A stretch of 64,000 bases of DNA from positions 4,429,001-4,493,000 of the forward strand of contig NZ_CP069396.1 in assembly GCF_016887565.1 (NCBI RefSeq). The letters run 5' to 3'. Every line of letters begins with the position of its first letter. Position 1 is the stretch's first letter. Below are positions 26,769 through 36,624 of this stretch, one piece after another. Origin of the DNA: Archangium violaceum. GTDB taxonomy: Bacteria > Myxococcota > Myxococcia > Myxococcales > Myxococcaceae. The notes under the pieces were generated by a model that was not told where the DNA came from, ran no database searches, and saw only the letters and a list, made by a program, of their open reading frames with translations. Both the position numbers and the translations under genes were made by a program.

Positions 26769-27386
26769 TCAGTCTCCGCGCGCCAGGAAGGTGGGGCCCC
26801 GGGCGTCATCCGCGCTCTCGTGCGCCTCTTCCATCACGGTGGTCTCCGCGTGGATGAAGCCGATGACACCCTCGCCCACGGTGAGCGCGACGGTGTTCAC
26901 GAAGTCGGTCCAGGTGTTGGTCTGCATGGCCTCGCCGCCCGTGCGGAACCCCAGGTACATCACCCGCGAGCCGGAGCGCGCCCGGCTGCGGATGTGGAAG
27001 ATGACGTCGCCAGGCTCGTTGCGGTAGGCGCCGAAGGTGATGCGTCCCGCCTCGGGGTGCCCCGGCAGGGTGGCCATGGTGAGGCTCTGGCGATCCCGAT
27101 GGATGATGCGCACGTGGAAGGTCCCCGCTCCCCGGATGCGCACCCGCAGCTCGTCGCCCGGCTCGAGCGGTGTGCTCCGCTCATCCTCCCGGTCGAAGAT
27201 GACCAGCTCCTCCGGCGCGAACTCCGCGAACCGGGAGGCCACCAGCTCCATCAACTCCGACGGCGAGCAGCCACAGTTCTCGATGACCGCCCAGTAGTCG
27301 CGTTGCAGCAGCGGGCCGGCACCCTCCTCGGCGGAGAGCAATCCTTTCAGCAAGGCCTCGCCTGCCTCCATGCCCATCTCCCCCAT
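26769..27386 (-). CDS. DUF1990 family protein
   Basis: A 205-residue soluble protein. Its C-terminal two thirds fit DUF1990 (TMATLPGHPEAGRITFGAY, VIFHIRSRARSGSRVMYLGF, WTDFVNTVAL), as does the N-terminal half of the next gene, so the operon carries two versions of the fold. The ATG at 27386 has GGAGG 7 nt upstream; ATG 27377 and 27371 are also in frame. Divergent from the small membrane protein gene at 27460. No enzyme motif is recognisable. Confidence 0.65.
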   Translation of the reverse strand: MGEMGMEAGEALLKGLLSAEEGAGPLLQRDYWAVIENCGCSPSELMELVASRFAEFAPEELVIFDREDERSTPLEPGDELRVRIRGAGTFHVRIIHRDRQSLTMATLPGHPEAGRITFGAYRNEPGDVIFHIRSRARSGSRVMYLGFRTGGEAMQTNTWTDFVNTVALTVGEGVIGFIHAETTVMEEAHESADDARGPTFLARGD

Positions 27387-27459
27387 CTCGCCGCCTCCAC
27401 CGGACGCCTTAAATATGGTGCACGGCGCAATGGTGGGCACACGGGTGGAGGAGGGTGAA

Positions 27460-27750
27460 ATGCAACAGGACATCAATCCGGCGAGTGAGAGGTCGAAGCG
27501 GGACTACCGGGCCGCGACGGTGATGCGGGCCGAGCATGAGGAGGGCTCGTTCACCCGGCTGCTGGAACAGCAGACAGCCAAGATTCCCTCGGACGTCTTC
27601 CTCTTCGCCAGCCTGTGCGCGATGGCCTTCTCGCTGGGCGCGGAGCTGGCGCAGCGGACCCGGGCCAGCCGCTTCGTGGGCATGTGGGTGGGGCCGCTGC
27701 TCATCATGGGCGTGTACAACAAGATGGTGAAGACGTTCGGGGCGCGCTGA
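27460..27750 (+). CDS. small membrane protein, unknown function
   Basis: A 96-residue protein with a polar first half (QQDINPASERSKRD) and two closely spaced hydrophobic segments (VFLFASLCAMAFSLGAELA and FVGMWVGPLLIMGVYNKMV). The ATG at 27460 follows GGAGGAGGG, a strong ribosome site. The short linker between the helices implies a hairpin with both ends in the cytoplasm. No family recognised. It diverges from the DUF1990 pair. Confidence 0.65.
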   Translation: MQQDINPASERSKRDYRAATVMRAEHEEGSFTRLLEQQTAKIPSDVFLFASLCAMAFSLGAELAQRTRASRFVGMWVGPLLIMGVYNKMVKTFGAR

Positions 27751-27832
27751 GCTCCGGCGTCAGCCGCTGACGGATTCGAGATGCGGGAGCGCATGCGGGG
27801 GTTGGCTGCCTGGTCTGGTAGCATGCCCCGCC

Positions 27833-28483
27833 ATGACAATTCCGGTTCGCCGTCTACTCCCTCTGTGTCTCCTCCTCGTCGTCGCCACCTCCCGGTGCTC
27901 GTGTCTCACCGCGACGAGCTCGACTGGCACGTGCGAGGGAAGCATCGGAGGCGTGGATGTCACCGGTGAGCTGGACCCGGAGAGCGAACACCACACGGTG
28001 TATCCGCCCAACGGTGGCAGCTCGCAGACCGTGCTCACCCTGAGCTGTGCCAAGGGCAAGCTCAAGGTGAATGGCACCTTGTCGCGCGTCAGCGTGCTGC
28101 CCTGGGACCCCGCCAAGCTGCCGCCGGAGGGCGGCTCGCAGGCGTGTCCGGGCACGAGCGACGGCGGCTCCCCGGACGCGGGGACCTCGGATGGGGGCAC
28201 CTCGGATGCGGGGACGGGCGGTTGCTCGCCCGACGCGGGCTCTTCGTCCAATCGCGGGCCGGTGCATCGCTGGGAGGTGCTCTCGTCGGATGTGCACCCC
28301 AAGCTCGTCGCGGGTCTCATCGATGCCATCCTGAAGCTCGATGAGAGCATCGACGGCACGGTGACGATGGAGTTCGAGGATGGTTCCAAGGTGACCATCC
28401 GCTTCAACGTGTACCACGAGGACAGCCTCGACGTCGGCGAGCCTCCCTCCTCGGGCGGTGGTGGCGGTTCGGACTTCGACTGA
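27833..28483 (+). CDS. secreted protein with Asp/Gly/Ser low-complexity linker
   Basis: A 216-residue protein with a signal peptide (PVRRLLPLCLLLVVATS) and several early cysteines; no good lipobox. Residues about 100-140 repeat TSDGG/PDAG units, a flexible linker type frequent in myxobacterial surface proteins. The remaining sequence is predicted beta (GTVTMEFEDGSKVTIRFNV) and ends in Ser/Gly/Asp. Function unknown. The HTTM gene follows 14 bp downstream, so they may be co-transcribed. Ribosome site weak. Confidence 0.6.
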   Translation: MTIPVRRLLPLCLLLVVATSRCSCLTATSSTGTCEGSIGGVDVTGELDPESEHHTVYPPNGGSSQTVLTLSCAKGKLKVNGTLSRVSVLPWDPAKLPPEGGSQACPGTSDGGSPDAGTSDGGTSDAGTGGCSPDAGSSSNRGPVHRWEVLSSDVHPKLVAGLIDAILKLDESIDGTVTMEFEDGSKVTIRFNVYHEDSLDVGEPPSSGGGGGSDFD

Positions 28484-28497
28484 GCGCGGCTGGACGC

Positions 28498-29811
28498 GTG
28501 AAGTCCCTGCTCCAACGGTTGCGTGAGCCGGTGGACGCGGCCTTCCTGGCCGCGTTCCGCATGGCCGTGGGCGCGGTGCTCGTATGCGCCATCGCGCGCT
28601 ACTTCCTCCACGGGTGGATCCGCGCCTATTACGTCGCTCCTCGCGTGTACTTCCCGTTCTACGGGTTCGAGTGGCTCCGGCCGCTCCCTCCCGCTGGCAT
28701 GTACGCGCTCTTCGCGCTGCTGGGCGTGCTCGCCTTCGGGCTGATGGTGGGCGCGTGGCCTCGCGCGTGCGCCGCCCTCTTCGGGGGGCTCTTCGCCTAC
28801 GTGCAGCTCCTCGACCGCACGCACTACCTCAACCACTACTACCTGGTCTGCATGGTGTGCGGCCTGCTGGCCCTCATGCCGCTCTCCGGTGTGGCGTCCC
28901 TCGATGCGCGCAGGCGTCCCGCGCTCGCCCATGACACCGTCCCGGCCTGGACGCTGTACACACTCCGGGCCCAATTGCTCGTCGTGTACCTGTTCTCGGG
29001 GCTCGCCAAGGTGCAGCCGGACTGGCTCGTCCGCAATCAGCCGATGCGCCTGTGGCTTGGAACGAGCGCGGGAGCACGGGCCCTCGAGATCCTCGTTCCC
29101 CTGGATGTGCTCGCTGCGCTGAGCAGCTGGGGCGGCGCCTTCGTGGTGCTGTGCTGCCCGCCGCTGATGCTCGTGCGCCGGCTCCGGCCGTATGCCTATG
29201 CGGGGCTCGTGGGCTTCCACGTGATGTCGGGCAGCCTCCTGACCATCGGTGTCTTCCCCTGGCTCATGGTGCTCGCGCTGCTCGTCTTCTTCGAGCCCGA
29301 CTGGCCCCGGCGCTGGCTGCGGTGGCGCGCGGCGAGCCCCTCCAGCCCGGCTCCGCCCGCGACGGCGCGCTGGGTGCTGCCCTTGCTGGCGGTGCACTTC
29401 CTCGTGCAGCTCGCCCTTCCGCTCCGGCACTGGCTCTACCCGGGCGACGTGCTGTGGAACGAGGAGGGCTTCCGGTTCAGCTGGCACCTGAAGATCATGG
29501 AGAAGCAGGGCCAGGCACGCTTCTACGCCACGGACCCGAGGACGGGCGTGCGGTGGGAACTGCGCGGGGACGACCTGCTCTCCGACAAGCAGGCCGGGCG
29601 GATGATGACGCAGCCCGACCTCATCCTCGCCTTCGCGCATGTCCTCGCCGAGCGCACGGGCCTGCCCGGCGTCCAGGTGCGCGCGGATGTGCGGGTGTCA
29701 CTCAATGGGCGGCCTCCGCGCCCGCTCATCGACCCGCGGGTGGACCTGGCCGCCGAGTCGGACGGCTTCCTTCCCAAGCGGTGGATCCTCCCCATGGAGG
29801 AGTCTCCGTGA
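28498..29811 (+). CDS. HTTM-domain membrane protein (vitamin K-dependent gamma-carboxylase-like)
   Basis: A 437-residue protein with about eight membrane helices matching the horizontally-transferred-transmembrane (HTTM) domain: AAFRMAVGAVLV, RVYFPFYGFEWLRPL, a Tyr/His-rich LDRTHYLNHYYL, and LLVVYLFSGLAKVQPDW. The C-terminal 130 residues form a soluble domain (WHLKIMEKQGQARFYATDP). Gamma-carboxylase needs a catalytic Lys and a propeptide-binding domain that cannot be assigned here, so carboxylase activity is not claimed. Start GTG at 28498 without a strong ribosome site. The spermidine-synthase-like gene follows 70 bp later. Confidence 0.8.
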   Translation: MKSLLQRLREPVDAAFLAAFRMAVGAVLVCAIARYFLHGWIRAYYVAPRVYFPFYGFEWLRPLPPAGMYALFALLGVLAFGLMVGAWPRACAALFGGLFAYVQLLDRTHYLNHYYLVCMVCGLLALMPLSGVASLDARRRPALAHDTVPAWTLYTLRAQLLVVYLFSGLAKVQPDWLVRNQPMRLWLGTSAGARALEILVPLDVLAALSSWGGAFVVLCCPPLMLVRRLRPYAYAGLVGFHVMSGSLLTIGVFPWLMVLALLVFFEPDWPRRWLRWRAASPSSPAPPATARWVLPLLAVHFLVQLALPLRHWLYPGDVLWNEEGFRFSWHLKIMEKQGQARFYATDPRTGVRWELRGDDLLSDKQAGRMMTQPDLILAFAHVLAERTGLPGVQVRADVRVSLNGRPPRPLIDPRVDLAAESDGFLPKRWILPMEESP

Positions 29812-29881
29812 GGGGGGAGGCGCTTCTTCGGCCCACCGCGGATATGCTCCCCCCTTCAGCCCGAGAGAAGAGCTCGAGACG

Positions 29882-32074
29882 ATGCCCATGCTCCGCTACG
29901 CCGTGACCCTCTTTCTCAGCGCCTTCCTCCTCTTCGGCGTGCAGCCGCTGGCGGGGAAGTACTCGCTGCCCTGGTTTGGCGGCACGCCAGCGGTGTGGAC
30001 GACGTGCATGCTCTTCTTCCAGGCGATGCTCCTGGGGGGGTATGCCTACTCGTACGCCAGTGTCCGCTGGCTGTCCCCGAAGCGGCAGGCGCGGGTGCAC
30101 CTGGCGCTGCTGGGGCTGACGGTGGTGGTGCTGCTCGGACGCGCGCTGCTGGTGGGCTCGCCCGTGGCGCCCGGGCCCGAGTGGCGCCCGGCGGCGGACG
30201 GCATCTCCACCACGCGGCTGCTGGCCATGCTCGCGGCCACGCTGGGGTTGCCCTTCTTCACGCTGTCCACCTCCGCGCCTCTGTTGCAGAGCTGGTTCAG
30301 CCTCATGCGGCCGGGTGCCTCGCCCTACCGGCTCTATGCCCTCTCCAATACCGCCTCGTTGCTGTCCCTGCTGGCCTACCCGGTGCTCGTCGAGCCCTGG
30401 CTGGGCCGAGGGGTGCAGGCCTGGGTGTGGGGGGCGGGCTTCCTCCTCTTCGCCGCCGGCAGCGCGGCGTGCGCCCTGGGCGTGCTGCGTCACGAGGCGG
30501 CGCCAGCGCGGGTGGGCCCGGTGGAGGAGGGGAAGGCGGAGTCTCCGGGCGTGGCGCGCACCCTGGGCTGGCTGGGATTGAGTGCGTGTGCCTCGGTGCT
30601 GCTGCTGGCCACGACGAACCAGCTCTCGCAGGACGTGTCGGCCGGGCCCTTCGTCTGGGTGCTGCCGCTGGCCCTGTATCTCGTCACCTTCATCATCGCC
30701 TTCGAGCGCGAGGCCCTCTACTCGCGCCCCCTCACCGCGCTGCTGCTGTTGCTGGCGGTGGGCGGGGTGACGCGCATCACCTACGAGGGCGCGCACGTGC
30801 CCCTGTTCGTGCAACTGCTCGTCCACTCCACGGCGCTCTTCTCCGGGGCCCTGCTGTGCCACGGGGAGCTGTACCGGCTGCGGCCCGCGCCGCGTCACCT
30901 CGGCGCCTTCTACCTCTGGGTGTCCGCGGGCGGCGTGCTCGGCGCGGCCCTCGTCCACCTGGTGGCCCCGCGCGTCTTCAGCCTCTATCTGGAGTACCCC
31001 CTCACCCTGGGCCTCTGCTGCTTCATGGCGGCGCTCATCCTCCTGCGGCGCGCCCCGGACGAGACGATCGTCCGGGCCTCGCTCCGGTATGTGCCGGCCC
31101 TGTTGCTCCTGCTCGTGGCCGGCGGTCTCGGCATGGCGGTGTCGGACGAGCGCCGCGTGGTCGAGTCGTGGCGCGGCTTCTTCGGCGTGGTGCAGGTGAC
31201 GGAGCCGCTGAGCCGGGAGGACGAGGAGCATGCGTTCGTGCTGCGGCACGGAGACATCGTCCACGGCTTCCAGTACACGCGGCCGGAGCGGCGCATGCGG
31301 CCCACGGCCTATTACACGCCCGAGAGCGGGCTGGGGCTGGCCCTCACCGAGCAGCGGCGGCTCAAGGAGGCGGCAGGGCTGCCAGCCTCGCTGCGCGTAG
31401 GGGTGCTGGGGTTGGGCGTGGGGACGACGGCCGCGCTGGGGCGCTCCGGGGACACGCTGCGCTTCTATGAGATCGACCCGCAGATCATCTCCCTGGCGCG
31501 GGGCCTGGGCGGCTACTTCTCCTATCTGAGCGACACTCCGGCCCGGGTCGAAGTGGTGGAGGGGGACGCGCGCATCCTGCTCGAGCAGGAGCTGGCGCGC
31601 GGCCAGCCGCAGGGCTTCGACGTGCTCGCGGTGGATGTCTTCAGCTCGGACTCCATCCCGGTGCACCTGCTCACCGAGGAGGCGGTGGACGTCTACCGGC
31701 GGCACCTGGCGCCCGGGGGGGTGCTGGCGTTGCACATCAGCAACGTGCACCTGGACCTGCTACCCGTCGCCGTGGCGCACGCGTGGTTCTCCGGCCTGCA
31801 TGCCACGCTGGTGGCGACGGAGACGAACGGGGACGCGCGCGGCAGCTCCTGGGTGCTGATGGACAAGGAGGGGCGCTTCACCCGGGGGGACACCTTCTCG
31901 CGCGAGGGCGAGCGGGTGCGGCGGCTGGCCTACTCCGAGGCCCCGAGCAAGCGGTGGACGGACGAGCGCAGCAGCCTGCTGCCATTCCTCAGGGCGCTCG
32001 GAGTGGACCGGGGGGGCCTCGTCGAGGATCCCGCCGAGGAGCCCGCTCCCGTGGCGGCTCCCGCCGGGCCCTGA
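29882..32074 (+). CDS. membrane-fused spermidine-synthase-like methyltransferase-fold protein
   Basis: A 730-residue protein. The first about 470 residues carry roughly 12 hydrophobic helices (LFLSAFLLFGVQPLAGKY at the start), an MFS-like membrane part typical of fused spermidine synthase-like proteins. The C-terminal 250 residues have the polyamine aminopropyltransferase Rossmann fold: VGVLGLGVGTTAALGR nucleotide loop, RFYEIDPQIISLA with the acidic ribose-binding Asp, VEGDARILL and FDVLAVDVFSSDSIP (Asp-x-Phe-Ser-Ser). The family usually has DAFxxDxxPxHL; here DVFSSDSIPVHL. The true substrate of membrane-fused members is not established. ATG 29882 chosen; ATG 29888 possible. Confidence 0.85.
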   Translation: MPMLRYAVTLFLSAFLLFGVQPLAGKYSLPWFGGTPAVWTTCMLFFQAMLLGGYAYSYASVRWLSPKRQARVHLALLGLTVVVLLGRALLVGSPVAPGPEWRPAADGISTTRLLAMLAATLGLPFFTLSTSAPLLQSWFSLMRPGASPYRLYALSNTASLLSLLAYPVLVEPWLGRGVQAWVWGAGFLLFAAGSAACALGVLRHEAAPARVGPVEEGKAESPGVARTLGWLGLSACASVLLLATTNQLSQDVSAGPFVWVLPLALYLVTFIIAFEREALYSRPLTALLLLLAVGGVTRITYEGAHVPLFVQLLVHSTALFSGALLCHGELYRLRPAPRHLGAFYLWVSAGGVLGAALVHLVAPRVFSLYLEYPLTLGLCCFMAALILLRRAPDETIVRASLRYVPALLLLLVAGGLGMAVSDERRVVESWRGFFGVVQVTEPLSREDEEHAFVLRHGDIVHGFQYTRPERRMRPTAYYTPESGLGLALTEQRRLKEAAGLPASLRVGVLGLGVGTTAALGRSGDTLRFYEIDPQIISLARGLGGYFSYLSDTPARVEVVEGDARILLEQELARGQPQGFDVLAVDVFSSDSIPVHLLTEEAVDVYRRHLAPGGVLALHISNVHLDLLPVAVAHAWFSGLHATLVATETNGDARGSSWVLMDKEGRFTRGDTFSREGERVRRLAYSEAPSKRWTDERSSLLPFLRALGVDRGGLVEDPAEEPAPVAAPAGP

Positions 32075-32314
32075 GGAGCCGGCACCCGCCCCCTGGGCCG
32101 TTCCTCGTCCGAGGCCCGGCCCCGCCTGCCTGCCCTGGGTTCCCGAGGGCCTCGCCGGGATGCAGTGGGGCGCCCGGGTCCGACTGGGGGGCATGGTGTG
32201 GGGCTTGTGTGGGAACGCCGGTTCCCAAACTCGAGCCCTCAGGCCGTTCACTGCCCGTCATCTGGCCCGGTACGCGGTTTGCTCCCGTGCCTCGCGGCAA
32301 GGGGGCACAAGACG

Positions 32315-33733
32315 GTGATTCGTAGACTGCTTGGGGCGTGTGGTGTGGCGGCGTTGGTGGCAGGGGCATGGGCGTGCGGTGACTCGACGGAGGCGCCGAC
32401 GCGTCCGGCGCAGGAGGATGTGCCGGCGCCCATTGACGGCACGCCTCCCGATTCGGGCTCGTCGACTCCGCCCAAGGATGGTGGAGACGTCACGCCACCG
32501 CCCGATGCGGGAGGCCCACCGCCTCCTCCCGATGGGGGCACTCCGCCGGATGGCGGCTCCGGTCCCGTGCAGTCGGTCCCGGACCCGTGGCCCCGGGAGG
32601 CCTCGGTCAACTTCACCCAGCGCTTCGGCGTGGGCCGGCCTCGCGACGTGGCCGTGGATGAGGGCTTCAACATCTGGCTGCTCAACGGCAACCAGATTGG
32701 CGTGCTGCGTCCCGGAGACAGCCAGCCCATCTGGGTGACGAACCTCGGTCAGGCCGGCAGGGGCTTCTCCTCCAGGGTCATCTGCGGCGGCAGCGCCGGC
32801 CGCGCCTACGTGGGCTACTACGCCGACGAGCTCGATGATCCCCATCGCCTGTCCTACGAGGATCCCTCCTACGGCGAGGGGGATGTGGACGTGGTGAAGC
32901 TCACTCCGGATGGCAACATCGTCATGGAGGAGCACCTCTTCCGTTCGTTCCGGCGGGACAAGGAGAAGAACGACGGGAGCCTCACCTGGAACCCGCCGAC
33001 CAACGTCGGCCTGCGCAACTCGAACAACTGGACGTACGACGAGGATCGCGCGGTGCTCAGCTGCGTGAGGGTGATGCGCGGCCGGGACAAGGGCGAGGTG
33101 TACGTCGGCACCAACCACGGCGTGTCGCGCATCAAGGGGCTCTACTACAACAGCCACCGCCACCCGGTGTGGTGGGAGGGCACCACCCAGCGCGCCGGTT
33201 ACACCTATGGTCTGGGCATCTCCCAGAGCGGTGACGTGCTCATCGCCAACGAGTGGACCTTCGGCATCGTCACGCCCAACGCGGACCTCGGCGTCTGGGA
33301 TTGGATGAGCCCCAAGGAGCTCAACCCGATGAAGGTGGAGTCCTCGTACCTCCCCGAGGTCAACTCCCTGGAGACGTTCGACAGCTGGCGCGCCTTCGAG
33401 CAGACGAAGGATGGCAGCTACTACCTGGGCAGCAAGGATTACGGCCTGTGGGAGATGTCCATCATCTCGCGCGGCAATCCCTTCCAGAAGGGCAAGAAGA
33501 TCGCGGGCCTGCCCACCGACGCCATCCAGTCGCTTGCGGCCACGGATGATGGCTCGCTCTTCATCGGCACCGAGAACGCCGGCCTGTGGCGGCTGGACGC
33601 GAACAAGAACCTCACGCGCGTGACGGACGTGCCGGGCGGGGATGTGCGCCGGCTCATCTATGACCCCAATGGCACCCCGGCGATGCTCTACGTCCTCACC
33701 AACGCGGGGCTCACCGTCCTCCGGGGTTACTGA
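32315..33733 (+). CDS. lipoprotein with Pro/Asp/Gly linker and beta-propeller
   Basis: A 472-residue exported protein. GTG 32315 lies about 9 nt after AAGGGGG and gives a short lipoprotein signal peptide (GVAALVAGAWACGDS). A 70-residue Pro/Asp/Gly-rich spacer follows, then a propeller-like domain of about 370 residues with repeats such as GRPRDVAVDEGFNIWLLN, GEVYVGTNHGVSRI, GYTYGLGISQSGDVLIANE and IQSLAATDDGSLFIGTENA, similar to two-component-regulator propellers. Probably an outer-membrane-anchored surface protein. No enzymatic motif. The 240-bp gap upstream shows no promoter I trust. Confidence 0.7.
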   Translation: MIRRLLGACGVAALVAGAWACGDSTEAPTRPAQEDVPAPIDGTPPDSGSSTPPKDGGDVTPPPDAGGPPPPPDGGTPPDGGSGPVQSVPDPWPREASVNFTQRFGVGRPRDVAVDEGFNIWLLNGNQIGVLRPGDSQPIWVTNLGQAGRGFSSRVICGGSAGRAYVGYYADELDDPHRLSYEDPSYGEGDVDVVKLTPDGNIVMEEHLFRSFRRDKEKNDGSLTWNPPTNVGLRNSNNWTYDEDRAVLSCVRVMRGRDKGEVYVGTNHGVSRIKGLYYNSHRHPVWWEGTTQRAGYTYGLGISQSGDVLIANEWTFGIVTPNADLGVWDWMSPKELNPMKVESSYLPEVNSLETFDSWRAFEQTKDGSYYLGSKDYGLWEMSIISRGNPFQKGKKIAGLPTDAIQSLAATDDGSLFIGTENAGLWRLDANKNLTRVTDVPGGDVRRLIYDPNGTPAMLYVLTNAGLTVLRGY

Positions 33734-33809
33734 GTGAGGGACGCGGGGGGCGACGTCTCCTGGCGTCGCCTCCGAGCGCGCGGGGCGGTTCTCCGTTAGG
33801 GTTCGAGGT

Positions 33810-35054
33810 GTGAAGAGAACCTCGTACCGGAAGCTGGGGCTGCTCAGCGCGCTGTACTTCGTTCAGGGGCTGCCCTACGGCTTCCAGACCACCGCGCTGG
33901 CCGTGTACCTGCGCACCCAGGGCGTGTCGCTGATGGTCATCAGCAGCATCGGGCTCCTGTCGCTCCCGTGGATGGGCAAGGCGCTGTGGGCTCCCCTGGT
34001 GGACCGCTATGGCTCGGAGCGCATCGGCCGGCGCAAGTCGTGGATATTGCCCATGCAGGCCGGGATGGCGGCCGCCTGCGCGGCGGCGGCGTTCGTCCCG
34101 GTGCCGGGCGCGCTGACGGTGCTGCTGGGGCTCGTCTTCCTGATGAACCTCTTCGCCGCCACGCAGGACATCGCGGTGGATGGGTTCGCGGTGGACCTGC
34201 TGGAGCCGCACGAGCTGGGGTGGGGCAACACGGCCCAGGTGGTGGGCTACAAGGCGGGGATGCTCACCGGAGGCGGGCTGCTCGTCTGGATGAGCGAGCT
34301 CATCGGCTGGCGGGGCCTCTTCCTGGCGATGTCGCTCCTGTCGCTGCTGGTGCTGGCGGTGGCGGCCGTGGCGCGCGAGCCCCGGCGCTCCGAGGAAGGC
34401 ACGGCCGGCGAGCGGCTCTCCTGGCACGACGTGAAGGAGCGGCTCCTCGCCGCGCTGCGCCTGCCCGGCACGGGGTGGATGCTGCTCTTCATCGGCACCT
34501 ACAAGCTGGGCGAGACGATGGTGGACGTGCTCTTCAAGCCCTTCCTCGTCGACATGCACTTCACGCCCGCGCAGATCGGCCAGTGGGTGGGGACGTGGGG
34601 CCTGGTGGCCTCGCTGCTCGGCTCCTTCGCGGGAGGGTGGCTCGCCACCCGGATGCCGTTGCTGGGGGCGCTCGCCCTCGCCTCGTTCCTGCGCGTGTTC
34701 CCCCTGGGCGGCGAGTGGTGGCTGGCGGTCCATGGGCCCACGCCGCCGGGCGTCATCGCCGTCACCGTGGCGGAGCACTTCTTCGGGGGGGTGCTCACCA
34801 CGGCGCTGTTCGCGTTCATGATGTCGCGGGTGGACCGGCGCATCGGGGCCACGCACTACACGCTGCTGGCCAGCGTGGAGGTGATGGGCAAGGCGCCAGG
34901 AGGGCCCCTCGCGGGCCTGCTGGCCACCCGGGCGGGTTGGAGCTACTCGGACGTGTTCCTGCTGGGCACGGTGCTCTCGGTGGCCTTCCTGGCGCTCCTG
35001 CTGCCCCTGCGGCAGAGGACGTCACACTCCCAGTCCGTCTCACCCCAGGTATAG
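33810..35054 (+). CDS. AmpG-like MFS transporter
   Basis: A 414-residue protein of 12 membrane helices. The first helices read [19 protein letters not shown] and [20 protein letters not shown], characteristic of AmpG/PAT-family permeases, which import anhydromuropeptides for cell-wall recycling; [15 protein letters not shown] is another family signature. AmpG itself is longer in E. coli, so this may be a relative with another substrate. GTG start at 33810. No beta-lactamase or ampR gene is nearby. It lies 76 bp after the propeller lipoprotein and 132 bp before dsbD. Confidence 0.8.
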   Translation: MKRTSYRKLGLLSALYFVQGLPYGFQTTALAVYLRTQGVSLMVISSIGLLSLPWMGKALWAPLVDRYGSERIGRRKSWILPMQAGMAAACAAAAFVPVPGALTVLLGLVFLMNLFAATQDIAVDGFAVDLLEPHELGWGNTAQVVGYKAGMLTGGGLLVWMSELIGWRGLFLAMSLLSLLVLAVAAVAREPRRSEEGTAGERLSWHDVKERLLAALRLPGTGWMLLFIGTYKLGETMVDVLFKPFLVDMHFTPAQIGQWVGTWGLVASLLGSFAGGWLATRMPLLGALALASFLRVFPLGGEWWLAVHGPTPPGVIAVTVAEHFFGGVLTTALFAFMMSRVDRRIGATHYTLLASVEVMGKAPGGPLAGLLATRAGWSYSDVFLLGTVLSVAFLALLLPLRQRTSHSQSVSPQV

Positions 35055-35186
35055 GGGGGGAGGGGTGGGCGAGGGCTGGCATGCCAGGCGGGACTTCGTT
35101 ACCTGCTCGCGTCCTGGGGCGACCTCCGGTGTCACGGCCGGACGTTGGCGCGTATAAAGGGGACCCCGGAGGGCAAGAGGAGCGAC

Positions 35187-36605
35187 ATGGACGCGAAGAA
35201 GAGGGTCGGAGTCATCGCGGCGGTATTCGGGCTGGCCGTGGCGGTCGTGCCCTGGCTCCTGCCGACGGGTCCCAGCACGGGGCTGGACGCGGCGCGTTTC
35301 CTGGAGGCCGGGAGCTTCGCGCTCGGCGCGGCCGTGGTGTTCGCCGGTGGACTGCTCACCGCGATGACGCCCTGTGTCTACCCGCTCATCCCCATCACCG
35401 TGTCCGTCTTCGGGGCCCGCAAGGCCGAGGGGCGTGGCAAGGCGCTCGTGCTGACCAGCTCGTACATCGTCGGCATGGGCGTGGTGTTCAGCGGGCTGGG
35501 CGTGCTGGCGGCGAAGACGGGGCAGGCCTTCGGGTCGATGCTCGGCAGTCCCGTGGTGGTGACGGGCCTGGCGGTGTTCCTCCTGCTGCTGGCCACCTCC
35601 ATGTTCGGCGCCTTCGAGCTGGCGCTCCCCCAGGGACTGCAGCAGCGGCTCAACTCGGTGGGAGGCTCGGGCATCACGGGCGCCTTCCTCATGGGCAGCG
35701 TGTCCGGCTTCCTCGCGGCGCCGTGCACCGGGCCAGTGCTCACGGGCCTGCTGGCCTTCGTGGCGAAGTCGCAGAGCACGGTGCTCGGCGCGGCGCTGCT
35801 CTTCGTCTACGCGCTCGGCATCGGCGTGCCCTTCTTCCTCATCGGCGTCTTCACCGTGCGCCTGCCTCGGGGCGGCGTGTGGATGGAGTGGGTGAAGAGC
35901 GTGCTGGGCATCGTGCTGGTGGCGCTCGCCATCTCCTACCTGAAGGACGGTTTCCCGGCGCTGGGCGGGGCGGTGAAGGGCCTCTCCGAGCAGCTCGGCC
36001 GTCACCCCGGGACGGCCATCGCCTCGGTGCTGGCGGTGCTGGGCGTGCTGCTGGGGGCCATCCACCTGTCCTTCAAGGAGGGGGCGCGGGACTTCGCCCT
36101 CAAGGGGGTCGGCGTGGCGCTGGTGGTGGCGGCCCTGGTGCTGCGCGGCGGCGCCATGGACTCGAAGTCGGCGGGGATGCTCTGGGTGTCGCTCGGCTGG
36201 GTGGAGCCGCCCAAGGCGCCCACCTTCGCGTGGCACTCGGTGCTGCCCGCCAAGGGCAGTGGCTTCTCGTCCGAGTCCTTCGAGCAGGTGCTGGCCCGCG
36301 CGAAGAGCGAGGGCCGGCCGGTGATGATCGACTTCTTCGCGGAGTGGTGCGCGGCCTGCAAGGAGCTGGACCGGGAGACGTACCCGGCCCTCGAGGTCAT
36401 CGAGGAGTCGGGCCGCTTCATCAACGTGAAGGTGGACGCCACCCAGAGCGATGACGCGCTGGACGCGCTGATGGAGCGCTTCGGGGTGGAGGGGCTGCCC
36501 ACGGTGGCCTTCATCTCGTCCAACGGGGAGCTGCTGCGCGACCCGAGGGTGACGGGCTTCCTGGATCCGCGCTCCTTCGTCGTGCAGATGAAGAAGGTCG
36601 ACTAG
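35187..36605 (+). CDS. DsbD-type thiol-disulfide transporter lacking the N-terminal alpha domain
   Basis: A 472-residue inner-membrane protein that would carry electrons from cytosolic thioredoxin to periplasmic thiols. The CcdA-like core has the two redox cysteines Cys63 (TPCVYPLIPI) and Cys180 (APCTGPVLTG) in about eight to nine helices. The C-terminal domain (about 360-472) is thioredoxin-like with Cys388/Cys391 in AEWCAACKE and cis-Pro in GLPTVAF. E. coli DsbD has an extra N-terminal periplasmic alpha domain, missing here; the next step may be taken by a separate protein. ATG 35187 follows AGAGGAG. Confidence 0.88.
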   Translation: MDAKKRVGVIAAVFGLAVAVVPWLLPTGPSTGLDAARFLEAGSFALGAAVVFAGGLLTAMTPCVYPLIPITVSVFGARKAEGRGKALVLTSSYIVGMGVVFSGLGVLAAKTGQAFGSMLGSPVVVTGLAVFLLLLATSMFGAFELALPQGLQQRLNSVGGSGITGAFLMGSVSGFLAAPCTGPVLTGLLAFVAKSQSTVLGAALLFVYALGIGVPFFLIGVFTVRLPRGGVWMEWVKSVLGIVLVALAISYLKDGFPALGGAVKGLSEQLGRHPGTAIASVLAVLGVLLGAIHLSFKEGARDFALKGVGVALVVAALVLRGGAMDSKSAGMLWVSLGWVEPPKAPTFAWHSVLPAKGSGFSSESFEQVLARAKSEGRPVMIDFFAEWCAACKELDRETYPALEVIEESGRFINVKVDATQSDDALDALMERFGVEGLPTVAFISSNGELLRDPRVTGFLDPRSFVVQMKKVD

Positions 36606-36624
36606 CGGTGGTGGTGCCCCGCCC

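Noticed and set aside
28498-29811. True vitamin K-dependent gamma-glutamyl carboxylase
   Set aside because: Only the HTTM membrane part is similar; catalytic and propeptide-binding features cannot be identified.
29882-32074. Naming the gene speE
   Set aside because: The membrane-fused group has not been shown to make spermidine, and the active-site residues differ from SpeE.
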